In this document: one piece after another, positions 38,794 through 54,878 of the stretch | Numbering within the stretch: the stretch's first letter is position 1 | Layout of the letters: each line of letters starts with the position of its first letter | DNA from: Pseudomonas benzenivorans | GTDB taxonomy: Bacteria; Pseudomonadota; Gammaproteobacteria; Pseudomonadales; Pseudomonadaceae | Length of the DNA: 64,000 nt | Direction: 5' to 3' | Assembly: GCF_900100495.1 (NCBI RefSeq) | Contig: NZ_FNCT01000001.1 | Location: 310,001 to 374,000, forward strand | Program-made: the position numbers and the translations under genes | The notes under the pieces: generated by a model | Database searches by the model: none | What the model was told of the DNA's origin: nothing | The model's input: only the letters and a program-made list of their open reading frames with translations

Positions 38794-40308
38794 TTAGCGG
38801 CGCAGTTTGTTGCCCTGGTAGTCGAGTGCGTCTGCGGACTTCTTCGCCTTGTCCGAGCCCTTGTCGGTGCCATTGACCGACGAACTGGTCATCGCGAAGG
38901 TGTAGAGCGCATGAGCCGCGGCATCGGACATCTGATCCAGTGCCTCGTCGCTGTTGTTGGCATAGGTGTCGCAGGCCTGGTGGTAGCAGGGGTCGTACTG
39001 ATCTCCAGCGGTCCCGCCGTATAGTGCCGCCTGCTCGTCGGTCTTGATGCCCTCGGCGCCGGTGAAGAGGCCGCCGGCCGGAATGCCCATCGCGATGAAG
39101 GGGCCATAGTCGGAGCGCCCATCGAAGGCGGTCGGTTCGACCGGCAATCCCTGACCGGCGAAGTAGTCGAGGAAGATCTGCTCGATATTGCCGGAACCGT
39201 TGGGACCCGCAGTGCCGGTCGCCGAGCCGTCGCCATCGTAAACGAAGCGCACGAAGTTGGGCGAGCCGATCATGTCGAAGTTGAGGTTCACCGCGATGTT
39301 CTTGATATCGCGCGCACTCAGGCTGTCGACGTAGGCCTGGGAGCCGTGCAGTCCGGCTTCCTCGGCCCCCCACCAGGCGAAACGCAGCTGGTTGACGGGC
39401 TCGACGCCCATTTCGGCCAGCTGCAGCGCCATTTCGAGCAGCGCTGCCGAGCCGCTGCCGTTGTCATTGATGCCGGGGCCTTCCGGCACCGAGTCGAGAT
39501 GCGCGCCGACCACCACGACGCGATCGTCGCGTCCCCCGGGTGTCTCGGCAATCAGGTTTGCGGTGCTGCGGATTTCCGATACGGCGTCGACGAAGACGCG
39601 GGCCACCACGCCCTCTGCCGCCAGCTCCTCGCCGACCGCGAAGGCGGCGCCGACCACCGGTATGCTGACGGACGGCTCGCTGAGGGTGCCGTTGATGGCG
39701 TCGGTACGACCCTCCTGGCCCTCGTTGAAGATCACCACGCCGCTCGCGCCCGCTGCTTCGGCATTCTGTGCCTTCAGCAAAAAGCTGCAGCTGCCGCGCT
39801 GGATGATGGCGATGTTGCCGGGCGTGAAGCCGGCAAAGTCCTCCGCCTCGCAGCCGCTGGTCGAGCTGTTGGCCGTGACGGAGGGGGGGAGCTGCAGGTC
39901 GACGCCTTCGGCCGCGCCGGTAACCTCGCCGGCGCCGGAGTATTCCATGGTGACGAACCCGGCGGCTTCGCCATAGGGGTACACGATAGGTACTGGCTCC
40001 AGCTGTTCGAGCTGTGCCGGCGACTGTTCCTCGAAGTAGGGAAACTCGAAGGGCTGTACCGTCACGTAGTAGCCGGCTGATTCGACCAGCAACTTGATAT
40101 GCTCGAGGGAGGCATCATAGCCCGCTGTCGTCGCGGCGCGCGTACCGCCATTGGTATCGGCGATTACCTGAAGGTCAAACTGATGCACGCGCACGCCGTC
40201 CGGCGTAATGGCCGCGCGGAAGGCTTCGGTATCGACCGGGACGGCCGCGGTGCTCTGCTGAGCGGCGAGGAGGGCTGTAGTCAGTAGCGTCAGCTTCATC
40301 GTTCTCAT
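38794..40308 (-). CDS. Secreted M28 aminopeptidase (PaAP-like) with PA domain
   Basis: A 504-residue zinc aminopeptidase. Residues 1-22 form a signal peptide; a PA (protease-associated) domain occupies about 120-230; the M28 catalytic domain follows. Zinc ligands and catalytic residues are visible: GAHLDSVPEGPGINDNGSG (His and Asp, about 266-284), WWGAEEAGLHGS (catalytic Glu pair, about 311), DMIGSP (about 341) and CYHQACDT (His, about 443, with a likely disulfide). It resembles the quorum-controlled P. aeruginosa aminopeptidase PaAP, slightly shorter. AGGAG precedes the ATG at 40308. It lies inside an otherwise conserved purine/tRNA operon and is flanked by duplicated EamA tails, indicating insertion. 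Confidence 0.9.
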   Translation of the reverse strand: MRTMKLTLLTTALLAAQQSTAAVPVDTEAFRAAITPDGVRVHQFDLQVIADTNGGTRAATTAGYDASLEHIKLLVESAGYYVTVQPFEFPYFEEQSPAQLEQLEPVPIVYPYGEAAGFVTMEYSGAGEVTGAAEGVDLQLPPSVTANSSTSGCEAEDFAGFTPGNIAIIQRGSCSFLLKAQNAEAAGASGVVIFNEGQEGRTDAINGTLSEPSVSIPVVGAAFAVGEELAAEGVVARVFVDAVSEIRSTANLIAETPGGRDDRVVVVGAHLDSVPEGPGINDNGSGSAALLEMALQLAEMGVEPVNQLRFAWWGAEEAGLHGSQAYVDSLSARDIKNIAVNLNFDMIGSPNFVRFVYDGDGSATGTAGPNGSGNIEQIFLDYFAGQGLPVEPTAFDGRSDYGPFIAMGIPAGGLFTGAEGIKTDEQAALYGGTAGDQYDPCYHQACDTYANNSDEALDQMSDAAAHALYTFAMTSSSVNGTDKGSDKAKKSADALDYQGNKLRR

Positions 40309-40823
40309 GGGGTGTACTCCTGTGCGAAAAAATCTCACCGAAGACAACGCACTGAGCACTTCAGTGGCCGTAGTCGCCTGGCCGACTGTCTGTTCAATTT
40401 CACCAATATCCGTGTCAGGCTGCTTGGAAAGCGTAGAGCAAACGCCGGGAACTGCCAGCAGGGCAATCGCGCTATACCGGCCCTGCGCCAAACAGCAGTC
40501 GCGAACGGTAGGGGGGCTCGATGCTCAGCGTGCTGCTGACATTCCGGTGGATGAGGTTCATGGCGGCGCGCCGGATGACTGACAGCTTGCTGGCCGAATG
40601 ATCCGTGCGACGTCGGTTGCCCTCTCAGCGAAACTGCACATCGAGACCCGGCGCTGCCGATTCTCGATTGGCCAATGGCTGCGGACACTGCGAGCAATCA
40701 GCTCCTGGTCGCTAATCGAGCACAGGAAATAGCGATACCCCGCAGTAGCGGGCAGCTCGCCTGCCTGACACCTGTTACACCGCTCAAAGGGAATAGCGGT
40801 AGCGCGATTGCCCTGCTTGCCGT
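40309..40823. other. Noncoding region between EamA and the M28 peptidase gene
   Basis: About 515 bases with no supported gene. It must hold the peptidase promoter, but I see no strong -35/-10 pair. No repeats or hairpins stand out. Confidence 0.5.
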
Positions 40824-41675
40824 TCAGCCGGCGCGCCGCGGAATCGACAGCAGGCTGGCGCCGAAAATCAGGCTGGCGCCCAGCACGGAGGCCATGTCCG
40901 GTGCTTCGCCCCAGCGCAGCCAGGCAAGCGCCCCGGCGAAGATGATGGCCAGGTAGGCGAATGGGCCGATCAACCCCGGCGGCGCCAGGCTATAGGCCTT
41001 GGACATGATGATCTGGCTGGCGGTGGCCAGCAGGCCGATGCCCAGCAGCCAGGCCAGTTGCAGTCGATCCAGCGGCTGCCAGGTCCAGCCTAGCGGGATC
41101 GCCGACGCCAGGGCGCTGAATAGCGAGAAGTAGAAGACCATGCGAAAGGCCGGTTCGGTGTCGCTCATCTGGCGGATCGAAACGAAGGCGAATGCTGCCA
41201 GCACGCTGGCGCTCAAGCCGACCAGGGCCTGGCCGCCGAATAGCGCGGCGGAGGGTTTGGCGACCAGCAGCACGCCGACCAGCCCGACTGCGCTGGTCAG
41301 CAGCATGCGCTTGCTCAGGGGTTCCTTCAGCCACCACCAGGCGATCAGTGGCGTGAACAGCGGCGCCGAGTAGGTGAACAGCATGGCGTCGGCGAGCGGC
41401 AGGTGGGCGATGGCGTAGAAGAAGCAGTACATCGCCGCCAGGCCGAAACCGGTGCGCCACAGGTGGGAGCGGATCCGTGCGGTCTGCAGCGGGCGCAGCC
41501 CCTTGAGCAGAATCAGCGGCAGAAAGAACAGGACGCCGACCAGGTTGCGGAAGAACACCACCGTCTCGTTGTTGACGTTGACGGAAACCTCGCGAATGCC
41601 CACGCCCATCAGCGAGAACAACAAAGCCGAAAGCGCCAGCAGCGCGGCGCCGTGCACCGGTTTGTTCAGGCGCAT
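40824..41675 (-). CDS. EamA/DMT-family transporter
   Basis: A 283-residue inner-membrane protein with ten predicted helices in two EamA repeats (about 8-135 and 145-278), typical of drug/metabolite exporters; the substrate cannot be read. The start at 41675 overlaps the hflD stop (TGATG), so it is co-translated with hflD. The last 200 bp are duplicated at 38430-38628 upstream of purB. Confidence 0.9.
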   Translation of the reverse strand: MRLNKPVHGAALLALSALLFSLMGVGIREVSVNVNNETVVFFRNLVGVLFFLPLILLKGLRPLQTARIRSHLWRTGFGLAAMYCFFYAIAHLPLADAMLFTYSAPLFTPLIAWWWLKEPLSKRMLLTSAVGLVGVLLVAKPSAALFGGQALVGLSASVLAAFAFVSIRQMSDTEPAFRMVFYFSLFSALASAIPLGWTWQPLDRLQLAWLLGIGLLATASQIIMSKAYSLAPPGLIGPFAYLAIIFAGALAWLRWGEAPDMASVLGASLIFGASLLSIPRRAG

Positions 41676-42295
41676 CAGCCACGCAGCAGCGGGTAGAGTT
41701 CCTTGAGCAGCTTGCCGCGGCTGAACACCAGCTGCCAACGATGACCGCCGAGCTGACGCCACAGGCGTGCCGCGCGGATGCCGGCGAGCAGCAGGGCTCG
41801 AATTCGCGAGGCGTTGCTGGGTTGCTGCAGGTGGCGCATGTCGCCCTGCACCTGGATGCGCTGGCGGAAGGTGCTGATGGTGTCCTGGTACAGGCTGCCG
41901 CAGGCGGCGATGACATTCTCGTGGACCAGGCCGAAATGTTCGACCTGCTGCTGGATCTGGTCGAGGCGGCTGCCCATGATCTGCAGCAGGTCGTCGCGCT
42001 TTGCCAGTTGTCGCTCCAGGCCGAGCAGGGCCAGGGCGTAGCGCAGCGGTTCGCGTTGCAGGCTGGCCGGATCGCGCTCCAGCGAGCTGGCCAGGGCACG
42101 ATAGCCATCGCGCAGGTTGAGGTCGTCGCCGCCGTAGACCTCCAGGGTGTTTTGCGGGTTGCGCACCAGCAGGCTGCCGAGCATGCAGCCCAGGGCGGGC
42201 TCGCCGATCTGGCCGGTTCTGGCCAGTTTGTCGACCAGCACCGCGGACTCGAATACCGCGCCCAGGGCGACCAGTTGTTCCTGTGTCGGGTTCAT
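41675..42295 (-). CDS. hflD: High frequency lysogenization protein HflD homologue
   Basis: A 206-residue protein of the HflD family, all-helical and soluble or membrane-associated. In E. coli it binds lambda CII; its housekeeping role is unclear. [20 protein letters not shown] at the N-terminus is characteristic. It overlaps the mnmA stop by four bases and is overlapped by the EamA start, within the conserved nudix-mnmA-hflD-purB order. Confidence 0.93.
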   Translation of the reverse strand: MNPTQEQLVALGAVFESAVLVDKLARTGQIGEPALGCMLGSLLVRNPQNTLEVYGGDDLNLRDGYRALASSLERDPASLQREPLRYALALLGLERQLAKRDDLLQIMGSRLDQIQQQVEHFGLVHENVIAACGSLYQDTISTFRQRIQVQGDMRHLQQPSNASRIRALLLAGIRAARLWRQLGGHRWQLVFSRGKLLKELYPLLRG

Positions 42296-43410
42296 CGATG
42301 CTTATCCTTGCTGCCCCAGGGCTCGGCGGTTTCGATCACGCCACCACCCAGGCAGACCTCGCCGTCATAGAACACCACCGATTGGCCGGGGGTCACGGCG
42401 CGCTGCGGCATGGCGAAGGTGGCGCGATAGCCATCGGCGGATTTCTCCAGGGTGCAGGCCTGGTCGCTCTGGCGATAGCGCACCTTGGCGGTCAACTGGC
42501 GCGGCGCGCTGAGGTCCAACGGGTTGACCCAGTAAATCTCCGAGGCGAGCAGTGCGCGGGAGAATAGCCAGGGGTGTTCGTTACCTTGGCCGACCACCAG
42601 CACGTTGCGCGCGAGGTCCTTGTGCAACACATACCAGGGCTCGTCGCTGGCATCCTTCAAACCGCCGATGCCCAGCCCTTGGCGCTGGCCGATGGTGTGA
42701 TACATCAAGCCGTGGTGGCGGCCGATGACCTCGCCTTCGGTGGTTTCGATGTCGCCGGGCTGGGCCGGCAGGTACTGCTTGAGGAAATCGCTGAAACGCC
42801 GCTCGCCAATGAAGCAGATGCCGGTGGAATCCTTCTTCTTCGCCGTGGCCAGCTGGTATTTCTCGGCGATGGCGCGCACTTGCGGCTTTTCCAGTTCACC
42901 CACCGGGAACAGGGTCTTGGCGATCTGCTCGCCACCGACCGCATGCAGGAAGTAGCTCTGGTCCTTGTTTGGATCCAGCCCCTTGAGCAATTCGGTGCGG
43001 CCGTCGCTATCGCGCCGGCGCACGTAATGGCCGGTGGCGATCAGGTCGGCGCCAAGCAGCAGGGCATAGTCGAGGAAGGCTTTGAACTTGATTTCGCGGT
43101 TGCACAGGATGTCCGGGTTGGGGGTGCGGCCGGCCTTGTATTCGGCGAGGAAGTGCTCGAAAACGTTATCCCAGTATTCCGCGGCAAAGTTGGCGGTGTG
43201 CAGCTTGATGCCGATCTTGTCGCACACGGCCTGGGCGTCGGCTAGGTCCTCCATGGCGGTGCAGTACTCGGTGCCGTCGTCCTCGTCCCAGTTCTTCATG
43301 AACAGGCCTTCCACCTGGTAACCCTGCTCCAGTAGCAACAAGGCGGAAACGGACGAGTCGACGCCGCCGGACATGCCGACGATTACGCGGGTTGCAGTTG
43401 GATCTTGCAT
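42292..43410 (-). CDS. mnmA: tRNA-specific 2-thiouridylase MnmA
   Basis: A 372-residue enzyme that thiolates U34 of tRNA-Lys, -Glu and -Gln. The PP-loop [15 protein letters not shown] (about 13-27) activates the uridine; the two catalytic cysteines are in ILCNREIKF (about 100) and GICFIGER (about 200). Sulfur arrives through TusE and TusBCD, encoded at 62.1-63.5 kb in this window. It is 61 bp after the Nudix gene and overlaps hflD. Confidence 0.96.
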   Translation of the reverse strand: MQDPTATRVIVGMSGGVDSSVSALLLLEQGYQVEGLFMKNWDEDDGTEYCTAMEDLADAQAVCDKIGIKLHTANFAAEYWDNVFEHFLAEYKAGRTPNPDILCNREIKFKAFLDYALLLGADLIATGHYVRRRDSDGRTELLKGLDPNKDQSYFLHAVGGEQIAKTLFPVGELEKPQVRAIAEKYQLATAKKKDSTGICFIGERRFSDFLKQYLPAQPGDIETTEGEVIGRHHGLMYHTIGQRQGLGIGGLKDASDEPWYVLHKDLARNVLVVGQGNEHPWLFSRALLASEIYWVNPLDLSAPRQLTAKVRYRQSDQACTLEKSADGYRATFAMPQRAVTPGQSVVFYDGEVCLGGGVIETAEPWGSKDKHR

Positions 43411-43471
43411 GGGGTTGTGTGCAGAGGCTCGAAAGGGACGCGATTCTAGCAGGGCCGAGCGCTTGCGGCGA

Positions 43472-43918
43472 CTAAGCGGGGTCGCGGATCAACGTCAGTG
43501 GAAAACACTCGCCGTTCAGGTAGTCGTCGATGCAGCGCAGGACCAGCTCACTGCGCCAGCGCTCCGGTTGGGCGGCCAACTCGGCGCGAGTCAGCCAGCG
43601 CGGGCCGATGATGCCGTCATCCAGTGGGTATGCCGGACGCTGGCGCAGCGCCTTGGCGGCGAAGCACACGCGCTGGTAGGTCACGCCGTTGCTCGGCGCG
43701 GTATACAGGTAGATACCGGTGACGCCTGTCAGCTCGACATCCCAGCCGGTTTCCTCGAGGGTTTCGCGCAGCGCGGCCTGCATGAGACTTTCGTCGGCTT
43801 CCAAGTGGCCGGCAGGCTGGTTAAATACGGCGCGGCCATCGGCCATTTCTTCGACCAACAAAAAACGACCTCGGTCTTCGATTATGGTGGCCACGGTGAC
43901 ATGGGGGGTGAAGCGCAT
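43472..43918 (-). CDS. nudJ: Nudix hydrolase (NudJ-like)
   Basis: A 148-residue Nudix enzyme. The Nudix box reads as [27 protein letters not shown] starting near residue 39 and has all the acidic residues needed for metal binding. NudJ of E. coli dephosphorylates HMP-PP and nucleotide di/triphosphates. AAGGAG precedes the ATG at 43918. Its position before mnmA matches E. coli, which supports the NudJ name. Confidence 0.88.
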   Translation of the reverse strand: MRFTPHVTVATIIEDRGRFLLVEEMADGRAVFNQPAGHLEADESLMQAALRETLEETGWDVELTGVTGIYLYTAPSNGVTYQRVCFAAKALRQRPAYPLDDGIIGPRWLTRAELAAQPERWRSELVLRCIDDYLNGECFPLTLIRDPA

Positions 43919-44242
43919 GGAGTACTCCTTGAATGGACACCAGATCTTAGCCAGTGAGGCGCCCGGCGGCGATAGCTCCGGCAATCGGCGGCTGAGCTGC
44001 TAGGATGAAAGCGTCTTGCGCGCAACGCTGTGTAGCGACCCTGTAGTTTGACTACAAGAAGCCGCCAGCGCCTTGCTTGGGTCGCCTTGCGATGGGCGAT
44101 CGCAGTATGTGGTCGCGGATAAAGTGCGTGACTTTCTGTAGAAAAACTACAAAAATGGCCCGCCTTTCCGAGACCCAAAAGATCTATTCGCCGCGCCATC
44201 CGCGCGACGGGATGTCAGACCACGAGAACAACGGAGTCCAGC
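43919..44242. promoter_or_regulatory. Divergent nudJ/icd promoter region with TGTAG/CTACA repeats
   Basis: These 324 bases contain TGTAG-N16-CTACA at 44031-44056, the same half-sites and spacing as upstream of aceA. Two tighter palindromes of identical form also occur: TGTAGTTTGACTACA (44042-44056) and TGTAGAAAAACTACA (44137-44151), 95 bp apart. They suggest a dimeric regulator acting on icd. No unambiguous -10/-35 pair was found. The monomeric isocitrate dehydrogenase gene that I recall between nudJ and icd in P. aeruginosa is absent here. Confidence 0.6.
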
Positions 44243-45499
44243 ATGGGATACCAAAAGATCCAGGTGCCAGCAACCGGTGACAAAATCACCGTCAATGCCG
44301 ATATGTCCCTGAACGTACCGAACAACCCGATCATCCCTTTCATCGAAGGCGATGGCATCGGTGTCGATATCAGCCCCGTGATGATCAAGGTGGTTGATGC
44401 CGCTGTCGAGAAAGCCTACGGCGGCGAGCGCAAGATCTCCTGGATGGAAGTTTACGCTGGCGAGAAGGCCACCCAGGTTTACGACCAGGACACCTGGCTG
44501 CCTCAGGAAACCCTGGACGCTGTCAAAGACTACGTCGTTTCCATCAAAGGACCGCTGACCACTCCGGTTGGTGGCGGCATCCGCTCCCTCAACGTTGCCC
44601 TGCGTCAGCAGCTGGACCTGTACGTCTGCCTGCGCCCGGTGCGTTGGTTCGAAGGTGTGCCAAGCCCGGTGAAGAAGCCAGGCGACGTCGACATGACCAT
44701 CTTCCGGGAAAACTCGGAAGATATTTATGCCGGCATCGAGTGGAAAGCCGGTTCGCCTGAAGCGAACAAGGTCATCAAGTTCCTCAAGGAAGAAATGGGT
44801 GTTACCAAGATCCGTTTCGACCAGGACTGCGGTATCGGCGTCAAGCCGGTTTCCAAGGAAGGCACCAAGCGCCTGGCGCGCAAGGCCCTGCAGTACGTTG
44901 TCGACAACGACCGCGACTCGCTGACCATCGTGCACAAAGGCAACATTATGAAGTTCACCGAAGGTGCCTTCAAAGAGTGGGCCTACGAAATTGCTGCCGA
45001 AGAGTTCGGCGCAACCCTGCTCGATGGCGGTCCTTGGATGCAGTTCAAAAACCCGAAAACCGGCAAAAACATCATCGTCAAGGATGCTATCGCCGACGCC
45101 ATGCTGCAGCAGATCCTGCTGCGTCCGGCCGAGTACGACGTAATTGCCACCCTGAACCTCAATGGTGACTACCTCTCCGACGCCCTGGCGGCCGAAGTGG
45201 GTGGGATTGGTATTGCGCCGGGCGCCAACCTGTCCGACACCGTCGCCATGTTCGAAGCGACTCACGGCACCGCGCCGAAGTACGCTGGCAAGGATCAGGT
45301 GAACCCGGGTTCGTTGATCCTGTCCGCCGAAATGATGCTGCGTCACATGGGCTGGACCGAGGCGGCCGACCTGATCATCAAAGGCACCAACGGCGCTATC
45401 TCGGCCAAGACCGTGACCTACGACTTCGAGCGTCTGATGGAAGGCGCCAAGTTGTTGTCCTGCTCGCAGTTCGGCGACGCCATGATCTCTCACATGTGA
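44243..45499 (+). CDS. icd: Isocitrate dehydrogenase, NADP-dependent
   Basis: A 418-residue homodimeric isocitrate dehydrogenase that makes 2-oxoglutarate, CO2 and [15 protein letters not shown] (about 113-122) contains the active-site Ser that AceK phosphorylates in E. coli. [11 protein letters not shown] and the C-terminal [20 protein letters not shown] match the NADP-binding pattern (Lys-Tyr). It competes with isocitrate lyase for isocitrate. AGTCC precedes the ATG at 44243 weakly; a strong terminator follows. Confidence 0.97.
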   Translation: MGYQKIQVPATGDKITVNADMSLNVPNNPIIPFIEGDGIGVDISPVMIKVVDAAVEKAYGGERKISWMEVYAGEKATQVYDQDTWLPQETLDAVKDYVVSIKGPLTTPVGGGIRSLNVALRQQLDLYVCLRPVRWFEGVPSPVKKPGDVDMTIFRENSEDIYAGIEWKAGSPEANKVIKFLKEEMGVTKIRFDQDCGIGVKPVSKEGTKRLARKALQYVVDNDRDSLTIVHKGNIMKFTEGAFKEWAYEIAAEEFGATLLDGGPWMQFKNPKTGKNIIVKDAIADAMLQQILLRPAEYDVIATLNLNGDYLSDALAAEVGGIGIAPGANLSDTVAMFEATHGTAPKYAGKDQVNPGSLILSAEMMLRHMGWTEAADLIIKGTNGAISAKTVTYDFERLMEGAKLLSCSQFGDAMISHM

Positions 45500-45520
45500 G
45501 CTGATCAGTGGTAAAAGAAA

Positions 45521-45546
45521 GGCCGGTCAATTGACCGGCCTTTTTT
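45521..45546 (+). terminator. Intrinsic terminator of icd
   Basis: A perfect palindrome GGCCGGTCAATTGACCGGCC (45521-45540) followed by six T residues, 21 bp after the icd stop. The upstream A-rich bases may also let it serve cspD on the other strand. Confidence 0.92.
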
Positions 45547-45573
45547 GTGGGCAATCAGACGACTACCCAATTT

Positions 45574-45837
45574 TCAGACTTCTACCGTCGAACCTTTTGG
45601 CTGGCTGGCCACAGCGGGCGTTTCGGTGCCGACCGAAATCGTGCTGATGTTCACGGCATGGAGTCCTTTTGGACCTTGAATAATATCGAAGCTTACCGGC
45701 TGGCCGGCCTTAAGCGTTTTGTAGCCGTCCATCTGGATAGCCGAGTAGTGGGCGAACAGGTCCTCATCTCGGCCGTCGGCCAGGATAAATCCATAGCCTT
45801 TGGCGTTGTTGAACCACTTGACCTTACCGCTAAGCAT
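45574..45837 (-). CDS. cspD: Cold-shock-like protein CspD
   Basis: An 87-residue protein with one cold-shock domain; the RNP1 motif KGYGFI and RNP2 motif DLFAHYSAI are present. The long C-terminal tail after residue 68 (TISVGTETPA...) and the position opposite clpS identify it as CspD, a stationary-phase inhibitor of replication in E. coli. The start at 45837 follows GAGGG. It is divergent from clpS across 230 bp that contain a hairpin (45935-45952). Confidence 0.93.
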   Translation of the reverse strand: MLSGKVKWFNNAKGYGFILADGRDEDLFAHYSAIQMDGYKTLKAGQPVSFDIIQGPKGLHAVNISTISVGTETPAVASQPKGSTVEV

Positions 45838-46067
45838 GCTGATATCCCTCTGCAAAGGACTCCATCACTGGAGTATCATCCACTTCGACTCCGCGCGCGA
45901 ATCAACCGGGTTGGGCGAGGGCGCGGAATCCCTCATACCCGTTAGCGGGTATTCATTGTTTGTAACACCGTTTTGCCGATAGTCAAGGCGATGCTGCAGC
46001 CGCCTGAGAAGCCGGTCAAACTCCGTCTAACCTCCGCATTCGCTCAACCACGAACCTTTATCCCAGC

Positions 46068-46430
46068 ATGCATGCAAGTAGCCAGATTCGACTAACATTC
46101 AATCAGGATCGCCCTGCAACGCACGAGGACGACTCCACCGGTCTTGCTGTGCAGGAGTCCAAGCCGGCGTTGCAGGCGCCACCGTTATACAAGGTGGTCT
46201 TATTCAATGACGATTACACACCGATGGATTTCGTGGTCGAGGTGCTCGAGGTGTTTTTCAATTTAAATCGGGAGCTGGCGACCAAAATCATGCTGACCGT
46301 CCACACAGAGGGGCGGGCAGTATGCGGAGTGTTTACCCGCGATATCGCCGAAACCAAGGCTATGCAGGTCAACCAGTACGCGAGAGAAAGCCAGCATCCG
46401 CTACTCTGTGAGATCGAGAAGGACGGTTAG
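46068..46430 (+). CDS. clpS: ATP-dependent Clp protease adaptor ClpS
   Basis: A 120-residue N-recognin adaptor. The flexible N-terminus (about 1-38) is followed by the core with [22 protein letters not shown] (starting near 44) and [19 protein letters not shown], which form the N-degron pocket and the ClpA-docking face. It delivers substrates with Leu, Phe, Tyr or Trp at the N-terminus to ClpAP. It is 29 bp upstream of clpA. Confidence 0.97.
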   Translation: MHASSQIRLTFNQDRPATHEDDSTGLAVQESKPALQAPPLYKVVLFNDDYTPMDFVVEVLEVFFNLNRELATKIMLTVHTEGRAVCGVFTRDIAETKAMQVNQYARESQHPLLCEIEKDG

Positions 46431-46459
46431 CGCCGGCCGCTTGGGTACGAGGTGAAGCT

Positions 46460-48730
<2,271 letters not shown>

Positions 48731-48748
48731 CGACTGGTTGTCGCTAAC

Positions 48749-48777
48749 GAAAACGCCCGGATATACCGGGCGTTTTC
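48749..48777. terminator. Bidirectional terminator between clpA and infA
   Basis: Twelve-base perfect arms GAAAACGCCCGG/CCGGGCGTTTTC with loop ATATA. T/A tracts on both sides allow use by the convergent clpA and infA genes. Confidence 0.93.
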
Positions 48778-48790
48778 ACTGGTGCTTGGC

Positions 48791-49009
48791 TTAGCGGGCG
48801 CGGTAGGTGATGCGGCCCTTGCTCAAGTCGTAAGGCGTCAGCTCAACGCGAACCTTATCGCCAGTCAGAATGCGGATGTAGTTTTTGCGCATCTTTCCGG
48901 AGATGTGCGCGGTAACGACGTGCCCGTTTTCCAACTCCACACGGAACATGGTGTTGGGCAGGGTGTCGACGACAGTGCCTTCCATTTCGAAGCTGTCTTC
49001 TTTCGACAT
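48791..49009 (-). CDS. infA: Translation initiation factor IF-1
   Basis: A 72-residue S1/OB-fold protein; [20 protein letters not shown] is the canonical start and [20 protein letters not shown] a core signature. IF-1 occupies the ribosomal A site during initiation. The ATG at 49009 gives the exact family length; a longer open frame is rejected. Confidence 0.98.
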
Positions 49010-49110
49010 GCAGTAAAGCCCTCGGTATCCAAAGAATGGCCCGGTACAACTGGCCCCAGGCAAAAGCGGCGTGCATTGTGCCCGAAAAAAGGACTGCGCG
49101 CCAAGTAGCT

Positions 49111-49818
49111 TCAGGTAAGCGTTACCCAGCGCTGATTGACGAACAACTCTATAGGGCGGTACTGCGTCTTGTAGCTCATCTTCCGGCAGTTCTTGATCCA
49201 GTAGCCGAGATAGAGAGCGTGAAGTCCTAGGCGTGCCGTTTCGGCGACCTGCCAGAGGATGGCGAAACGCCCTAGGCTGCGGCGCTCTTCACTGGGGTCG
49301 TAAAAGGTGTAGACCGCGGAAAGGCCGTTGGGCAGAACGTCGGTCACCGCGATCGCCAGTAGCCTGCCGTTCTGGCGGAACTCATAGAAGCGGGAAAATG
49401 GCAGGTCGCGCACCAGAAAGGTCGAAAATTGTTCGCGGCTTGGTGGGTACATGTCGCCATCGGCATGTCGCTGCTCAATATAGCGGACATACAGGCCGTA
49501 ATACTCCTCGTTGAACGCCGGGCGCACCGCGCGGACCTGTACATCGAGGTTGCGCTTGAGAATACGTCGTTGCTGGCGATTCGCCTTGAACTGCGCTACC
49601 GGGATGCGGGCCGGCACGCAGGCCATGCAGTGTTGGCAATGGGGGCGATAGAGGTGGTCGCCGCTGCGGCGAAACCCCATCTCCGAGAGTTCGGCATAGA
49701 CGTCCGCGTCCATCGGCTGGCTGGGGTCGAGGAACAGGGTTGTGGCCTGCTCCTCGGGCAGGTAGCTGCACGGATGGGGCTGAGTGGCATAGAACTTCAG
49801 GCGGGCCAGCTCGGTCAT
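49111..49818 (-). CDS. bpt: Aspartate/glutamate leucyltransferase Bpt
   Basis: A 235-residue aminoacyl-tRNA protein transferase of the Ate/Bpt family. It places Leu on N-terminal Asp/Glu residues, creating degrons read by ClpS. The cysteine-rich block [15 protein letters not shown] (about 59-73) and the [16 protein letters not shown]-terminus are typical. The start at 49818 follows GAGAGTCG. It lies 55 bp after aat, forming a two-gene N-degron tagging operon. Confidence 0.93.
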
Positions 49819-49873
49819 GATCGACTCTCGAAGTAAAGCCTTGAATAAGTGTAAGCCAGGCTGCCGCACTCGC

Positions 49874-50554
49874 CTAGGCGAGCCAATTCGCACTGGTGGA
49901 TTGGTCGAGATGGCATTTCAGGTAGTCGGCGAAGTCGCTGCGGGTGATCGCACGGGCGCCGAAGCTGTGCAGGTGTTGCGTGGGCATCTGGCAGTCGACG
50001 AGCACGAAGCCCCAGGCCTTTAGCTGCTCTACCAGGGTGACAAAGCCGACCTTCGAGGCATTGTCTTCACGGCTGAACATCGACTCGCCGAAAAACAGCT
50101 GGCCGATCGCCAGCCCATATAGCCCGCCGACCAGTTGCTTGTCGCGCCAGACTTCGACCGAGTGGGCGATGCCATGCCGATGCAGTTCCAGATAGGCGCG
50201 CTGCATGCTCGTGGTGATCCAGGTTCCGTCGGCGTAGTCGCGCGGCGCGGCGCAGGCCTGGATGACGCTGGCGAAAGCCTGGTCGAACGTCACCTGGTAG
50301 CGCGCCTGGCGCAACAGCTTGCGCAGGCTGCGCGAAACATGCAGCTCATTCGGGAAAAGCACGGTACGGGGATCGGGTGACCACCAGAGAATCGGCTGGC
50401 CATCCTGGTACCAGGGGAAGCACCCATGCCGATATGCCTGCACCAGGCGTTCGGCGCTCAAGTCGCCGCCAGCCGCGAGCAAGCCATTAGGTTCGCGCAG
50501 GGCTTTTTCCAGCGGGGGGAAATCCAGGGAGTCGCGTTGTAACCAGGTCAGCAT
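49874..50554 (-). CDS. aat: Leucyl/phenylalanyl-tRNA-protein transferase
   Basis: A 226-residue transferase that adds Leu or Phe to N-terminal Lys/Arg. [22 protein letters not shown] (from residue 12) and [12 protein letters not shown] are family signatures, and the GNAT-like core with [19 protein letters not shown] follows. With bpt it makes the destabilising N-terminal residues degraded through ClpS/ClpA. Confidence 0.96.
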   Translation of the reverse strand: MLTWLQRDSLDFPPLEKALREPNGLLAAGGDLSAERLVQAYRHGCFPWYQDGQPILWWSPDPRTVLFPNELHVSRSLRKLLRQARYQVTFDQAFASVIQACAAPRDYADGTWITTSMQRAYLELHRHGIAHSVEVWRDKQLVGGLYGLAIGQLFFGESMFSREDNASKVGFVTLVEQLKAWGFVLVDCQMPTQHLHSFGARAITRSDFADYLKCHLDQSTSANWLA

Positions 50555-50606
50555 TCAGCGAGGCCGAAGAGGGCAGGGCGGGCGTCGGGCGCTCGCCCTG
50601 AGGCTA

Positions 50607-51566
<960 letters not shown>

Positions 51567-51804
51567 TCATAAGCCTTTGTCACAAAAGAGAATGCATGCT
51601 CCAATTGAGCCGCACGGAAGATCTTGGCGGCTATGCTACACCGAAGCAGGGGGCGAGCGGGAGCCAGCGGCAGAGGGCTGCGGCCTGACACGCGGTCACC
51701 CCCATTGCGTTGCGTGGCATCGCAGGACTAAAGCCGTACAATAGGTCACATTTTTGCCGCTAACCGATTATTCGGCACACCGCCGACGCAGGAACAGATG
51801 CGTT

Positions 51805-54210
<2,406 letters not shown>

Positions 54211-54233
54211 AAACGGATTTAATGAGGAGTTCC

Positions 54234-54860
54234 ATGCGCCTGATTCGCATGTTGTTGTTGGCAGTCCTGAGTTTTTCTAGCCTTTGCGCCCTGGCAGACG
54301 ACGAGGCGGCCGTGCAGCGCCTGACCCAGTTGCTCAACCAGGCGCAGACCATCACCGCGCGCTTCTCCCAGTTGACCCTGGATGGCAGTGGCACGCAGTT
54401 GCAGGAAAGCGCCGGCCAACTGGCGCTGAAGCGGCCGGGGCTGTTCCGCTGGCATACCGATGCGCCGATGGAGCAGTTGCTGGTCTCCAATGGCGAGAAG
54501 GTCTGGCTGTACGACCCGGATCTGGAGCAGGTCACCATTCAGGCTCTCGACCAGCGTCTGACCCACACCCCGGCGCTGTTGTTGTCCGGCGACGTGTCGA
54601 AGATCAGCGAGAACTTCGAGATCAGCTACAAGGAAGGCGGCAGTGTGGTCGACTTCATCCTCAAGCCGAAGTCCAAGGACAGTCTGTTCGACAGTTTGCG
54701 TCTGTCGTTCCGCAGCGGCATGCTGAACGACATGCAACTGATCGACAGCATCGGCCAGCGCACCAATATCCTGTTCCTCAATGTGAAGATGAACGAAGCC
54801 CTGGATGACGGGCAGTTCAGCTTCGACATTCCCGAAGGCGCAGACGTGATTCAAGAATAG
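54234..54860 (+). CDS. lolA: Outer-membrane lipoprotein carrier protein LolA
   Basis: A 208-residue periplasmic chaperone. A Sec signal peptide covers residues 1-21 (ending SLCALA). The [10 protein letters not shown] segment holds the conserved Arg of the hydrophobic pocket. It takes lipoproteins from LolCDE to LolB. GAGGAG precedes the ATG at 54234, 23 bp after ftsK; rarA follows after 18 bp, the conserved ftsK-lolA-rarA operon. Confidence 0.94.
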   Translation: MRLIRMLLLAVLSFSSLCALADDEAAVQRLTQLLNQAQTITARFSQLTLDGSGTQLQESAGQLALKRPGLFRWHTDAPMEQLLVSNGEKVWLYDPDLEQVTIQALDQRLTHTPALLLSGDVSKISENFEISYKEGGSVVDFILKPKSKDSLFDSLRLSFRSGMLNDMQLIDSIGQRTNILFLNVKMNEALDDGQFSFDIPEGADVIQE

Positions 54861-54878
54861 AGAGTTCAAGAGTAAGCG

